Assembly: GCA_015501075.1 (NCBI GenBank)
Contig: JADNYJ010000016.1
Coordinates: 124,001-188,000, forward strand
Length of the DNA stretch: 64,000 nucleotides
Direction: 5' to 3'
Origin: Gymnopilus junonius
Lineage: Eukaryota; Basidiomycota; Agaricomycetes; Agaricales; Galerinaceae
Below the pieces are notes generated by a model. That model worked only from the letters and a program-made list of their open reading frames with translations, searched no databases and was not told where the DNA came from. Positions 13,067-23,705 of the stretch are shown one piece after another. Position numbers and translations under genes: made by a program. Positions within the stretch are counted from its first letter, which is position 1. The number at the start of each line of letters is the position of its first letter.

Positions 13067-14194
13067 GGTTATTGAATATATGCTGATACCAAAGGCCGTC
13101 AATCATGCATCTCGCATTGTGATACCGACATCACTCACTGGTATGAAAGGTTTGAGAAGGGCACCGCCCGAATTCGTCTGAAAAAACAAGGTAAATGTGA
13201 ATAATGGTCGACAATGTGACAACCGGAGAATATGCACGTCCTAATTCTTTGTTATGGAGTGGGGAGAAATGCACAAGGCAATCTGTAAGAAATTTCAATC
13301 TCACTGGTGGCTTTTATATTCTGCGCCATTCAAAATCGAAGAACAGCCTCCCGCTTGGACTCATTCTCGTCGCAAGTAAGGCCACCCCATGGAGTGTTGT
13401 CACTGTTGTCGCTGGAGCGAGGCGAGACGTGGGCGAGGTGAGAACACTAGTAACTAGTACATAATTCGGACCAATTCGAATTACCTCGGCATTGGCAGCG
13501 AGTTGATTTCGACACTGCCATGATGGGTTTCATCCAATCAAATAGCTACGATTATTAGATCGATAAGATTATCAGCGCAACATTTCTTTGCCAAGATAAG
13601 TATGTACTGTCAACTCATGGAGACAGGCAGCACTTCTCGGCGGGTGCACGACTCGTTTTGAATGCATAATGGGACGCCGCGAGTGGTAGGCTGTAGTGCA
13701 GTGGGTAGATAAGACAAGGTCGGTGTGCAGCAGCCACATGGTCTGAATCATGCAGTCGTGACTACGTTGATTGAGGTTGAAATCTTGAAAGGTTGACAGA
13801 ATATGGATGTCCTCCCGGACTTGGCTAGATGCAGTAAGTATTGAACACCAATTAAACCATTGACAAACAAACTAATGAAGTCCGAAAATGAAAGGACGAG
13901 CCCTATTCGCTTGAATCACGTCGTCCTCGACCTGTTCAGTACACCATATCATTCCAACACCGGGATCTTGTCAGTAATAAACCTTTCCATACCTTACAGG
14001 AGCCCTGACTACCATCTTACTCACGGAACTGTTCGCCTCCATTTAATGTATTTGTAACGAAATCACTATCAACACGTACACCAATGTGTCCTATCTGCAG
14101 CGAGGGCTCCTTTTTGTCTAAGAGAATGAAATTGACCAAGCCTGAAATAGAGAAGCTAGCTGAAGGCCCGTCCAAAAGGGTTATGACTCTCTTC
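13067..14194. other. Intergenic between the tandem secreted-protein genes
   Basis: 13246-13394 is alignable with 15270-15417, showing that about 330 bp of upstream sequence was duplicated with the gene. A TATAAAAG string (minus, 13318-13311) is present here, altered in the other copy. The rest (13400-14194) holds nothing I can support. Confidence 0.55.
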
Positions 14195-15084
14195 TTAATC
14201 TTCAGATTCCTCCTCCTTTTTCTAAATTAAAATTGTTAGTTGACCAGAATTAGGAGAATATCGTCGCAATAATGTACCTTCTCGTGTTTACCCCACTCAT
14301 GCGCTGCAATGCCTCCAATGGCAGCACCAAGGAGAACCTTACCAACGCTTCGACCTTCGAGGACATCGAGGTCTCGTCCATAAAGGTAATCGAAGTCCTC
14401 GAAATCGCGGGCATTGAGATCTTCATAGTCGTAGAACTCACGAGACTCATACGATGATGGAGCGCTTTGGCTTTCTTCATGATATTCTTCGTGGTGTTCC
14501 TTATGCTATTGTAAATATGCAAGGAACGATTAGAACCACCCAGACACCGGCAAATAGGAGCCAACCTTGGGCTTGAAAGCATGCCACAACAAGCCTGCTC
14601 CTACAGCTCCCAAGAGCAGCTTCGTCTTGGTTCCGCGAGCTTCGAGCAGACTGCGCTCATCAAGATCGTTTAAGGACAAACCTGACTTGGAAGGAACATA
14701 ATAACAGGTTCCAGAAGAGCTGGGGTGCAGAGTGGCAAAGTGGCTGAGCATGGCCTTGTCATAACAGTTGCCGTCAGACTTGTAACCAACAACTGTGGCG
14801 CCCTTAATGTTCTGGCATTTAGTAGAGGTCATCTTCTTGTGTTGGCTCTTGCCGTGATGATGGCACCTTAGAAAAATCAGCCGCGTCACTGTTATAAATG
14901 TGAAGTAAATCGCTTACGATCCACGTCCAGTACCCTCAGAACCCTGCAATCATGAAAGACAAGTAGGTCAGGTAGTAGGTGAAAATAGGCATTAAAAACT
15001 AACAGAATCACCGGCAACGGGGACAGCAGTAGCCGTGGCAGCCAAAGCGAGAGTTGAAAGAGCAACAGTAGTAGCAAAACGCAT
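14195..15084 (-). CDS. Small secreted protein, full-length tandem copy
   Basis: Exons 15084..15004, 14943..14918, 14866..14566, 14505..14278 and 14221..14195 give 220 residues. A signal peptide (MRFATTVALSTLALAATATA) is followed by a His/Lys-rich stretch, a four-Cys core around YKSDGNCYDKAML and SGTCYYVPSK, a Glu/Tyr/Asp-rich linker, a Gly/Ala-rich helix (GKVLLGAAIGGIAAHEWG) and an acidic tail ending EEESED. I do not recognise the family. Secretion is supported by the N-terminus; a surface-interacting or effector-like role would be guesswork. Donors of introns 1 and 3 (GTTAGT, GTTGGC) are weak but conserved in position in the sister gene. Confidence 0.75.
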
Positions 15085-15648
15085 GTTTGATGAGTATGCT
15101 GATAACGAAGACAGTCAACAACGTATTCCATATCGCAGGCTCGACCTTACTCACTGGTGTAAAAAGTAATGGTAGGGCACAGCCCAAGTTCGTCTGAGAA
15201 AGACAAGCAGGAATGAGAGTCGGCGACAAGGTAGTAGCAGGAATAATGAGGAGGATGCACATACCGATTATTTGTTATGGAGTGGGGAGAAATGCGCCAG
15301 GCAGTCTGAGGAATTCCTGAGCCAGCAGGCGGCTTTTAAGTCCTGCGCATTCAGGAACGAACAACTAAAACAGTTGGTTTCAACCCATTCTCACGACAAG
15401 TAAGGGCGCCCCATGCCCACCTCATCAGCTGGCAGGGTCTGGGAAGAAATCTTCGAAGATTTCGGAGCCATTCGGTTAACCGACGACGGTCGAAAGTTGC
15501 AACCGGAAATGATATCCGCAAGGCCTCAGCGTTTCATTCTTTCTGTAGGAAGTAGGCCTTATTCGGTAAAGTTTTGGGTACTAGAGAAGTCTGGTGCTGG
15601 AATCTGGACGGCTTGGGGCCCGTTAAATCATGATGATTTCAACCTTGA
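15085..15648. other. Duplicated 5' flank, then unassigned sequence
   Basis: 15085-15417 is the duplicated upstream flank of the secreted-protein gene. A 92-codon plus-strand open frame from 15413 has no recognisable features and runs into the inverted repeat; I do not call it a gene. Confidence 0.5.
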
Positions 15649-17199
15649 TTTCAGCCTATATTTGGTAGCCCATGATTTGATGGATGGTTAGTATCTGTAG
15701 TCCTGTGAATAAGTGACACTTTGTGACAGCGAGTGAGGCAAAGCGTGACGCGTTCTGTTGATCAACGCATCCTACTTTCTTTCCTTCCACTTTCCTATGA
15801 TATATCAGATCCCACTCCGGCCAGATCCCGCTCCGACACCCGCTCCACCACCCGCCAATGGTGAAGCTTGCAAATGGACCCGAGTCGACTTCCTCATTGT
15901 CAAACGCTGGCTCAGCTGGTGACGGCACCAACTTCAAAGCCCATGTATTTGCAGCTGCCTGCCCAGAGCTAAATAAAGAAAAACAGTGTGGCGGCTGAGA
16001 GCAGAGCAGAATGCCATGAAGACATGAATGCGCATTCCAAGCTCACAAAAAATTCTATCTGGATGACCATGAATGAGTTCTTCCACCCAAGCCTGACCTG
16101 AGAGCGCAGATGTGTGGTAAGCTTGTTTCCAATAGTTCGGATCATTGTAAAGCACGGCCGCAATTGAGACAAGGTGAAGGAAATATGTAGTAGCCGCTAT
16201 AGCTTGCTGTTGCATGCATAGCCGCTCTTCGTCAGAGGGCATTGCTGCACATTCGCGACGCGCAAGGTAATTAAGCTATTCTTATCTGATGTCACGCTCG
16301 TACTGATACAATCCATCAAATCATGGGCTACCAAATATAGGACCCCGGTCTATAGCAGGAACGGTCAGATCCCTATCCGGACAAATTTTGACGATTTTTG
16401 AGCAAACGGCCACATTTTTATCCGGACAGAATTGGCCAAAATCCAAAATCGGTCTAAGCCTCTATCCGGACAGAAGGAGGGAAGTCTCTTAAAGGTAAAT
16501 CCATATGTCCGGACATATAGACATGGTAGTGAAATGGTGAAGGTAGATCATCGCTATGAGGTGCTGAGGGCTTGTGTTCGTCTCCCCCAATTGACATATT
16601 TTTATTGGCATTGCAATTCCTTTAGAGCAAACAATGTAGGTACTCAGCCCTTGATCAGTAGAAAAAATATTTGGCAACTTTTTTCACCTCTTTCTACTCG
16701 CTCGTAAAGTCAAGGCTTCCTCATATTACAAAGGAACTACACATCAGTCTTCGACACCATTCGTTGAATTGCTGCAGCAGGATGTCGACCGTTATAAAGA
16801 TCTGAAGCGGGGAGAAAAGCAATTGACAGCTGCCCTCAAATTGGCCAAAAAATGTGCTGCCGTGGATGACTCAGAAGAATAATTGATCCTTATATAGTTA
16901 TATCATCGATTAATCTACTTTAATGCAGTCTAAATACATTGATTCGACGCCGACGGGCTCTGGACAAGGATTGCGAGCGCTCCCGCCACTTTTTGAGCCC
17001 TAGAGGGGCCAAATCCGGCTATCCGGACACAAATTACCCAAAAACCGGCCTGATCTAACTGTCCGGACAAATTTTCAAAAATTTGGATAGGCCAGGTCCA
17101 ATCCGGACAAAATGTCCTTGACGGCGTCCGGACAAAAATCCATTTCTGGGATCTGACCTTTTCTGCTATAGACCGGGGTCCTCCAAATATAGGCTGAAA
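15649..17199 (-). mobile_element. Harbinger/PIF-like transposon relic with inverted-repeat arms
   Basis: A left arm starting TTTCAGCCTATATTTGG (15649) recurs inverted at 16311-16339, continuing at 17192-17199 after an insertion, over about 37 bp. Between the arms, minus strand 16242..15934 encodes about 100 residues including HTSALSGQAWVEELIHGHPD, which I recognise as the N-terminal part of Harbinger-type DDE transposases common in agaricomycetes. The catalytic region is absent or decayed. No clear 3-bp target duplication was found. Confidence 0.6.
16340..17182. mobile_element. 843-bp non-autonomous DNA transposon nested in the Harbinger-like relic
   Basis: The ends GGACCCCGGTCTATAGCAG and its complement are terminal inverted repeats extending imperfectly to about 33 bp. 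CCAAATATA flanks both sides (16331-16339, 17183-17191). The uninterrupted left arm of the host repeat (15649-15670) serves as an empty-site reference and shows only one copy of this 9-mer. Eight copies of TCCGGACA lie in the outer fifths. Plus-strand codons near 16775-16880 (ending AAVDDSEE and TAA) look like the tail of a lost coding region. Confidence 0.85.
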
Positions 17200-17795
17200 G
17201 GGACTGTCAATGAATTCTGGAAGTTCCGAATATCATCTCACGTGACAAGCATTCCGCATCCTGATCAATTATTTTGATTAGCGCTGATCGGGTCTAGGAT
17301 TTACATACTGCAGAGCGCTGTTTTGAATGCGTGTAACATGGACGTAAGAGCTCTGAATGGATACGGAAGCGACGCCAATTGTCAAATTCCAAGCGAGGAA
17401 AGGGCTCGCCGGATGTTATCGAAGCACCCCGCATAACTCCGTGAAATTTGACCGCGTGTGCGGTTGAGTGAGCAGGATTTTATTGTGGCTCATGGTGATC
17501 TCTTTCCCAGCATAGTAAGGCATTGAAACAATCGTTAAAAAGGTTCGTACCTACAATACCTTTACCAGTATTTCTAGGCGCCGAGGTGCTTTTACGAAAA
17601 GAAGTCGGAGGTCGACGTGTAATTGCAGAGCAAGATTTTCTTGTCGCATGTAATACCAAAGAATACTGTCAACTCACGAGACGGGTAGCAACGGAGATCC
17701 CTTTGATTACCTCCTGCGATTAAGACATTTTCTTCTTCGATACGTGGAGCTTTTCTTTCGCCGATGTTTCCACCAAATTATAATGCGTTTAATTC
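17200..17795. other. Intergenic, nothing supported
   Basis: 3' flank of the dioxygenase gene and the outside of the transposon relic. Short open frames here lack any protein-like features. Confidence 0.5.
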
Positions 17796-18917
17796 CTAAT
17801 CCTTCAGCGAGTAGACAGTTTTGCGGCCTTTTCCGGAGGTATCATACATAGTAACAAGTTTGTCCAACATGGCTCTCGCTGTTGGGCCTTGGAGAGTACG
17901 TCTGAATTCATGCCCCTTCATCCAATCCAGTCCGTGCTGGAGTATGTTTCGCGCACGAGATGATCCACCTGTCGCGTCGCCCACGCAGCCGTGCAACGTT
18001 GCTCGTTGCTCCTTCGAGCTATACGCGGCGCAATGGAGGATGTTATTATTGTAAAAGAACGTCTCTCCCGCTTTGTCCAAATGTCCGTCAAAACCTCGCT
18101 TTGAAAATATAATAAAACTCTCGGCAAGTACTTACGTTGCAATACCACGCGTCTAGCGCCGGGCATATCCATTGGGTTTTCAGGGATTTGACCAGATGAC
18201 AATTTACGTTGTTCTGCAGTCCTCGGAATTTTGTGGGAGCCGGGAACGATGAAAAGACAAGAGTCGACGTATAAAGCCCTAAACCGATGACGTGAGCACA
18301 ATTCCTCGAGGCCTTGTTCAGCCCAAGCACTCACGTATTCCATTGGATCTACGTAAATTTAAATATGTTATTGGGTTCGGTTGCAATATAGCAAAGTAGC
18401 CGCCCAAATACTTACTCCGAAATGCCAGACCCTAAGCGCCTCGAGCTCCTCTTCTGGACTTGCATCTTCAGGAATATCGTCACGATGCCATCGCAAAGCA
18501 AAATCATGCGAGATTGGATTGATGAGAAGGTTGAACAGCTCTAGAAATGCGGAAGATAAATGCCAGACAGGCTGTATAATCTTCTCCTCGCCTACCCATT
18601 TGCAAATCATCCTCCTTGCATCCCAAAAGTTCTGTGGTGACCTCCAAAAGCTTTGGAGAGGTATACCACTTGACAAAGGCTGGCTCATTCAATTCTGGAT
18701 GCATAACATGTTGCACACCCCATGAATCAGGGTCATCCTGGCCATAGGGTGGAAATTGTTTGCCAACTGTACGACGATGCGTCCAGGATCCCGATCGAGT
18801 TTTCGCAATGACATGTTCGCAAGCCTGCTCTAGCTCGTGCCAGTCCTTGTCTTCGATGAGACCGGGAACAACGACGTAGCCGTGTTCCTCGTATTGATCT
18901 TTGAGAGCACTTGTCAT
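17796..18917 (-). CDS. Phytanoyl-CoA dioxygenase (PhyH) family Fe(II)/2-oxoglutarate oxygenase
   Basis: Predicted non-heme iron oxygenase that hydroxylates a small molecule using 2-oxoglutarate and O2; substrate unknown. Exons 18917..18596, 18540..18416, 18348..18335 (14-bp microexon), 18278..18136 and 18094..17796 give 300 residues. N-terminal YEEHGYVVVPG is a family hallmark. Metal ligands: the HxD of RWHRDD and the distal His in NNNILHCAAY; VDSCLFIVPGSHK sits between them as expected. The microexon supplies the QWN of the conserved WN-ALY strand. The last intron is short (41 bp) and its acceptor is chosen because the nearer AG would give an early stop. Confidence 0.88.
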
Positions 18918-19120
18918 CTTTGCGATCAAGAGAGATAAGCAAACGCAGCGTCATATTTACCCCTATAAAGCCCGCCGCCAACATTGGCTATAGAATTAGA
19001 AAGGACACATGGCGCCCTCTCGCGTGATCATTGGCTGACCTTGCTTCTAGATTTATAGACCACTTGCGATTGACACACGGGCCGTCTGGGTAGGGTAAGA
19101 AGCTTTGTTATGCATTATGA

Positions 19121-22100
19121 TCAAACATGAGGTGTGCAAATTGCAAGACGTGCATGCAGAAAGCGATCAGTAAAGAAGGAAGAAATCCTTGGGATATCAA
19201 AAAAAAAAACGATATAGAACAGATTATTTCTTTGCAAGCCTCGACCGTTCCATTGCAAAACTCGCTTTGAAAGCTTCTCATGGCCCTCCACAACGCTCGA
19301 AAAGTGGTGCTGCAACTCGAACCTGTGGGCATCTTTCTCCACCCAAACCATGTATGTTGATTTACCGTCCTTCTCAACAGCTTTGTGATAGAAAGTGGGT
19401 TTGGATAATCTTTCTTTTTCACAAAATTCTGCATTATCCGAGCCACCTTAGTATTCATTCTCAGACAACGATTGATAAAGGGATGTAACGCACTAAAAAG
19501 TATATCGACGTTCGTCTTGGAGGAAGACTTTGACTGAGATGACTGCGACTGCGTCGATTGTGATGGAACCTGTTCAAGTTTAGGCGCGGAAAGTTGGGTA
19601 ACAGGAGCTGTAACCTCTGGCTCTGGCGTCGGTATCAGAGTTTCACGGTTGGTCGGTGGCTGCTCAATATGCGGTGGAGGTTGTACTGAAAGATCTACGA
19701 GATATATTGATAACAAGAAGAAATCTAAGACGTGTTAAGAAGCGTACTGGAAGATGACGATGTATGGCCATAATTTGGCCGTATATCGTCAACTGGTGGT
19801 GGTGCAGGTAGTGGAGGTGGTGATGTAGGCGAAGGCGGCTGAGTCATATACTGATTTCTATCGTCATCCGGAGGTTGTGGTCGTGTACGGTAATTATTAC
19901 TAGTAGCCCGACCTCTAGAAGAGTCGCCAGTGGTACTGTGACGACGATAATTACCATTCATTTGCCAATGTGTCTTAGTTGGAGCATAATCTTCCGCTAC
20001 AGAGGGTGAAGGATAAGACGAGCGATGAGCATGATGATGAAAGTCACGCTGTGCACGAGGCTGACGAGGTGGCGATTTCGGAGGAAGGGAATGCGGATGA
20101 ACAGGAGGAGGAGGCGAGAGCGTCTCGTATTGAGGTCTATGACTTGGAGAGTATGAAGCATAATGAGAAGGAGACGGAGGCATGACTGGCACAGGAACAG
20201 GAACAGGAGCAGGAGGAGAAAACATCACAGGATGAGGAGACGGATAACTAACAGGATAACCAGGATGAGGTGGGTATTGAGGTGGAGGTGGCTGAGGCTG
20301 AGGCTGAGGATATTGTACAGAATAAGGATAGTGACCATACATAGTGTGTGGTGGTGTTGGAGGTGCCGGTGGAGGCGCTGCATAATGAGCAGGATAATGG
20401 TGTGATGCAGCCGGAGGGGCGGGCGCTGGCGGCGTGTGGTATACAGGACTTGGATAATGATGCGCTTGAAACTCAGGTGGAGGCGGCGGTGGCGCTGCTG
20501 CGGGGTACGATGGGTATACATTCCCATATGGATCAGGCGGCGGATATGCAGGTACAGGTGGATATGGAACAGGGGCCTGTCTGTAATCCGTCCGATCATC
20601 ATAAGGGTATGCACTATGAGGAGCAGCTGGTGGTGGTGGAGGGGGAGGAGGAGCACGAGCATGATGAGGATAACCCGAGAACGATGAAGAATTTGAACTC
20701 ATAGCGGGGTACCCATTACTGTGATGTGGTGGATGAGGAACACCTCCGCTTCTGTGCCCAGATCGGTCTTGGCCCCCCGAACGCGGCATAGGTGCATACG
20801 CGTTGGACGATGGACCAAGACCTCGGGGTCCAGTTACATGAGGCTTCTTCCACCTATTGTTAGCATTTGCACTAGCAGACATCGCGTTCGATGATGATAA
20901 ACCAGCAGGCTTGGGTGGCAAAGGATGCTCTTCCGGCAGCTTAAAGTTCGAGACTGGCCTAGGGGAGTGGGCGTCATTGTTACCTTTCCTACGCTTCTTG
21001 CGATCTTGGTCTTCACCAAGCGCCTCTCGATCTGGTTCCTTGCGCTTTGGAACATAATTATCGCCATCGCCGTTCACTTGGGCCTCCCAGAAGGGCACAT
21101 AGTCGGCAGGCGGAGTAGCACCCCTAAATCGTAGGAGATCAATCAAACCTTGCTCTGCAGCGATACATGCTACAGCAGCCTTAGCATCAGCCTTGTTGCG
21201 ATACTCAGTCTTGGCATTATATTCTCGTATATCCGGTTCAGCAGGATTGGAAGATATATCGACTTTCAGGGTACACCCAAAAGCTGTGATGAGTATAACA
21301 ATGAGAATCATTGAAATCAAAGAAAAGAGAACAATAAAATCACCATCTCTCTCAGTAGGGAAGATAAAGTTCATCCGATTTCCATGTCGAACTTTACTGT
21401 ACTCCGTTGCGAGGACTTGAAGAATCTTCTCGTTGGCCAGTTTGCGCCTGTCAGCAGGAAGCTTGTTTTCCGCCTCTTCTTTCAGTCCGCGAATGTAGTC
21501 GCCGACACCCTGAGACATAGCTAGGAGACAGACAGCCGATTTGGCATCACCTCGTTTGGGAAACTGAGGATCGACGAGGTAAGTACGGAGCTCATCAGGC
21601 CGTTCTATACGAAGGATGTGACCATGCACTGGAAGATGTCAGGAATATGAACAAAGGCAGGGTAAAGCAGATTAGGAATGAGGTACTGACAATGACGAGT
21701 GCTGTCGACGATAGGTGTAAAGTTCGATACCAGCCTGGCTCCCCTGGCTGACTGCATCGTGAGATTAAGCCACGCTGGGGCATTTATTTCCACAGCAGGC
21801 GCATCTCCAACGTCTTCTGGGAATGGTTTGGGAAGCGTCTCATAGTACTCCTGCAGCGTCACCCCCTTCATCAAAGCAGGTGGAGGAGCAGAGTTCATGA
21901 TAGGCGGCAAGCCATCTTCCTGGCCATTGTCTTCGATCTTGATAGGTCCAGTCTGGCCGTTTCCATACTTGATGAAGTCAAGCACGCCCTCCTTCAACGC
22001 AACAGCAGCGCAAGCAAGCTTGGCCGCTTTAGCATTGATATAAACAGGATCGACAGAATAAGCACGGAACACATGAGCATTCAACGCGATCTTCAACGCA

Positions 22101-23039
22101 GCTCCATGTTCTAATAAAGGGCATCAGCGATGAGATGAAATCAGATCAGTCGCGAAATCGACTTACTCTTCTTATCCTTATAACCATTAAAATACACCCA
22201 ATGGGGCTGGATCATACCAGCACGCCACTCCATACAGCACAGTTCTATCTCCCTGAGAGCGATCTCCTCCTCTGACTCCTTCTTCACAGGCGACGCCAGT
22301 GGGTTCACCTTGGATTCGTCCATTTCGAGATCATCCATATCCACTTGAAGCGGATTGAGAAGGAGGCCCTTTTTGGCCTTCAAAGCATCCGAGTCACCGG
22401 AGACGATGAAATCGATGGCACCCATCTCGATAGCCACTTGGGCTGCCTGGGCTTTGGCATCTCCCCTGCGCAAGGGCCCGCTTTCAGACTTGTAAGATCG
22501 CGTTGCACCTCCAGGGCGCGTGATGGTGAGGATGCACTGTCTGTCTATAAGGGCAAATCGATACGGATCACGGATGAGATTAAATTGAATACAAAGAAGT
22601 AACAAAACGAAAGAAAGAAAAAAGACATACTATTTAGATCCTCCTCGAGATATTCATAATTCAGCACCTCGCTTGATCCAAACACGCTCTGGCAGGTCTG
22701 GCGGAGCAACGCCACAGCATTTCTCTTCTTCGTGTCCTCGGCATCATCAGCCTTGGGGCCCGATGAGGACAATGGCTTCTCCGGAGACGAAAACATCGGC
22801 AGCTGCTCAGGAAGCTGCAGATGAAAGTTTATGTCGAGATTAACAGCCGCAGGGGCATTGTTCAGGAAATCGTCAATGGAAAGGGCACCGAGTCCCGTGA
22901 GGTTGCTGCAGATGAGGTCAAATGGACGGGGCAGATTGTTGTCTTGTAATGGTGCCCAGTCGACATCGGTTTGTCCAGTGATGAAAGGCTTGAGATCGCT
23001 GTTGTCCTCTTTCGCTTTACCCTTGATATCCACATCCAT
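19121..23039 (-). CDS. Proline-rich protein with four dsRBD-like repeats
   Basis: Exons 23039..22631, 22544..22167, 22110..21691, 21628..21344, 21283..19748, 19694..19494 and 19380..19121 give about 1,162 residues. Exons 2-5 each carry one repeat of the form Y-x6/7-(R/K/N)-x-(D)AK-xx-A-x5-A-xx-(G)-x-(I/L)-D-(F/Y/L), as in RGDAKAQAAQVAIEMGAIDF and NKADAKAAVACIAAEQGLID. This resembles the C-terminal helix of double-stranded-RNA-binding domains; RNA binding is inference. A KRKEPDREALGEDQDRKKRR stretch could be a nuclear signal. About 430 residues of Pro/Tyr/His/Ser low complexity follow, then a short folded end (STYMVWVEKDAHRFELQHHF). The last intron and exact C-terminus are less certain. Confidence 0.75.
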
Positions 23040-23705
23040 CACATATGGAGTGAGGGTTTCTTTGACAGAGTATATATAGAGGAAAGAGATTGGGCACTTG
23101 TACAATTGAACTCTGCCGTCTCACATCATTCTTTTACTCGGCATTTTCCGTCCTCGTTCTTGTGAGTGGCTATAGGTCCACGCGACACAATTGGCAATAA
23201 ATAACAAAATAATTGCCTTCTCGAGCTGGGACCCTGGACCTCATGAGCCCTCTAGTCGACGATTAAAAGACAGGAAGGGTGCATAAAATTGCTCTATTGG
23301 TACAAAAGTGTCATGATTCCATGTGAGCAATTACAGATTAGGGTATTCAAAGGGGGCCGAAAATTACATGTACCATACGCGCTGAGAAAGAGTAGAGTTG
23401 AAGCAAGACAAAGCGCGTTGAGGGGGGAACCACCCGTGGGCCGTGAAGTTGGAGGAAAGTCGTAAAGCCAAATAGAAAAAAGGCAGCCAAGATCACTGGT
23501 CGTTATGAATCGACGAGGACGAGAGAAGTAAAGTACGTAGTAAGACAAAAATAGATAGAAGTAGTCCGTCAATGTCAAGGAAAGTGGTGGTGAATGTGCG
23601 TCAATAGTAAGGCAATGCTAATGCTACAAGTAACCCAAGTCTGAGTATGCTAGACGAATACTCTTAAGAAAGCTCATCCGTCGAAATTGTCGCTGTCGAA
23701 TCCAA
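23040..23705. other. Intergenic, no gene supported
   Basis: 5' flank of the dsRBD-like gene and 3' flank of the Tvp38-family gene. Confidence 0.5.
23071..23078 (-). promoter_or_regulatory. TATATATA string upstream of the dsRBD-like gene
   Basis: Lies 32-39 bases before the chosen ATG. If it is the TATA box the 5' UTR would be very short; it may be incidental. Confidence 0.25.

Noticed and set aside
16340..17182. Calling the nested element a Tc1/mariner or hAT transposon
   Set aside because: The flanks show a 9-bp duplication, not TA or 8 bp.
17523..17723. 66-codon frame next to the nested transposon
   Set aside because: No similarity to the transposase fragment or to neighbours.
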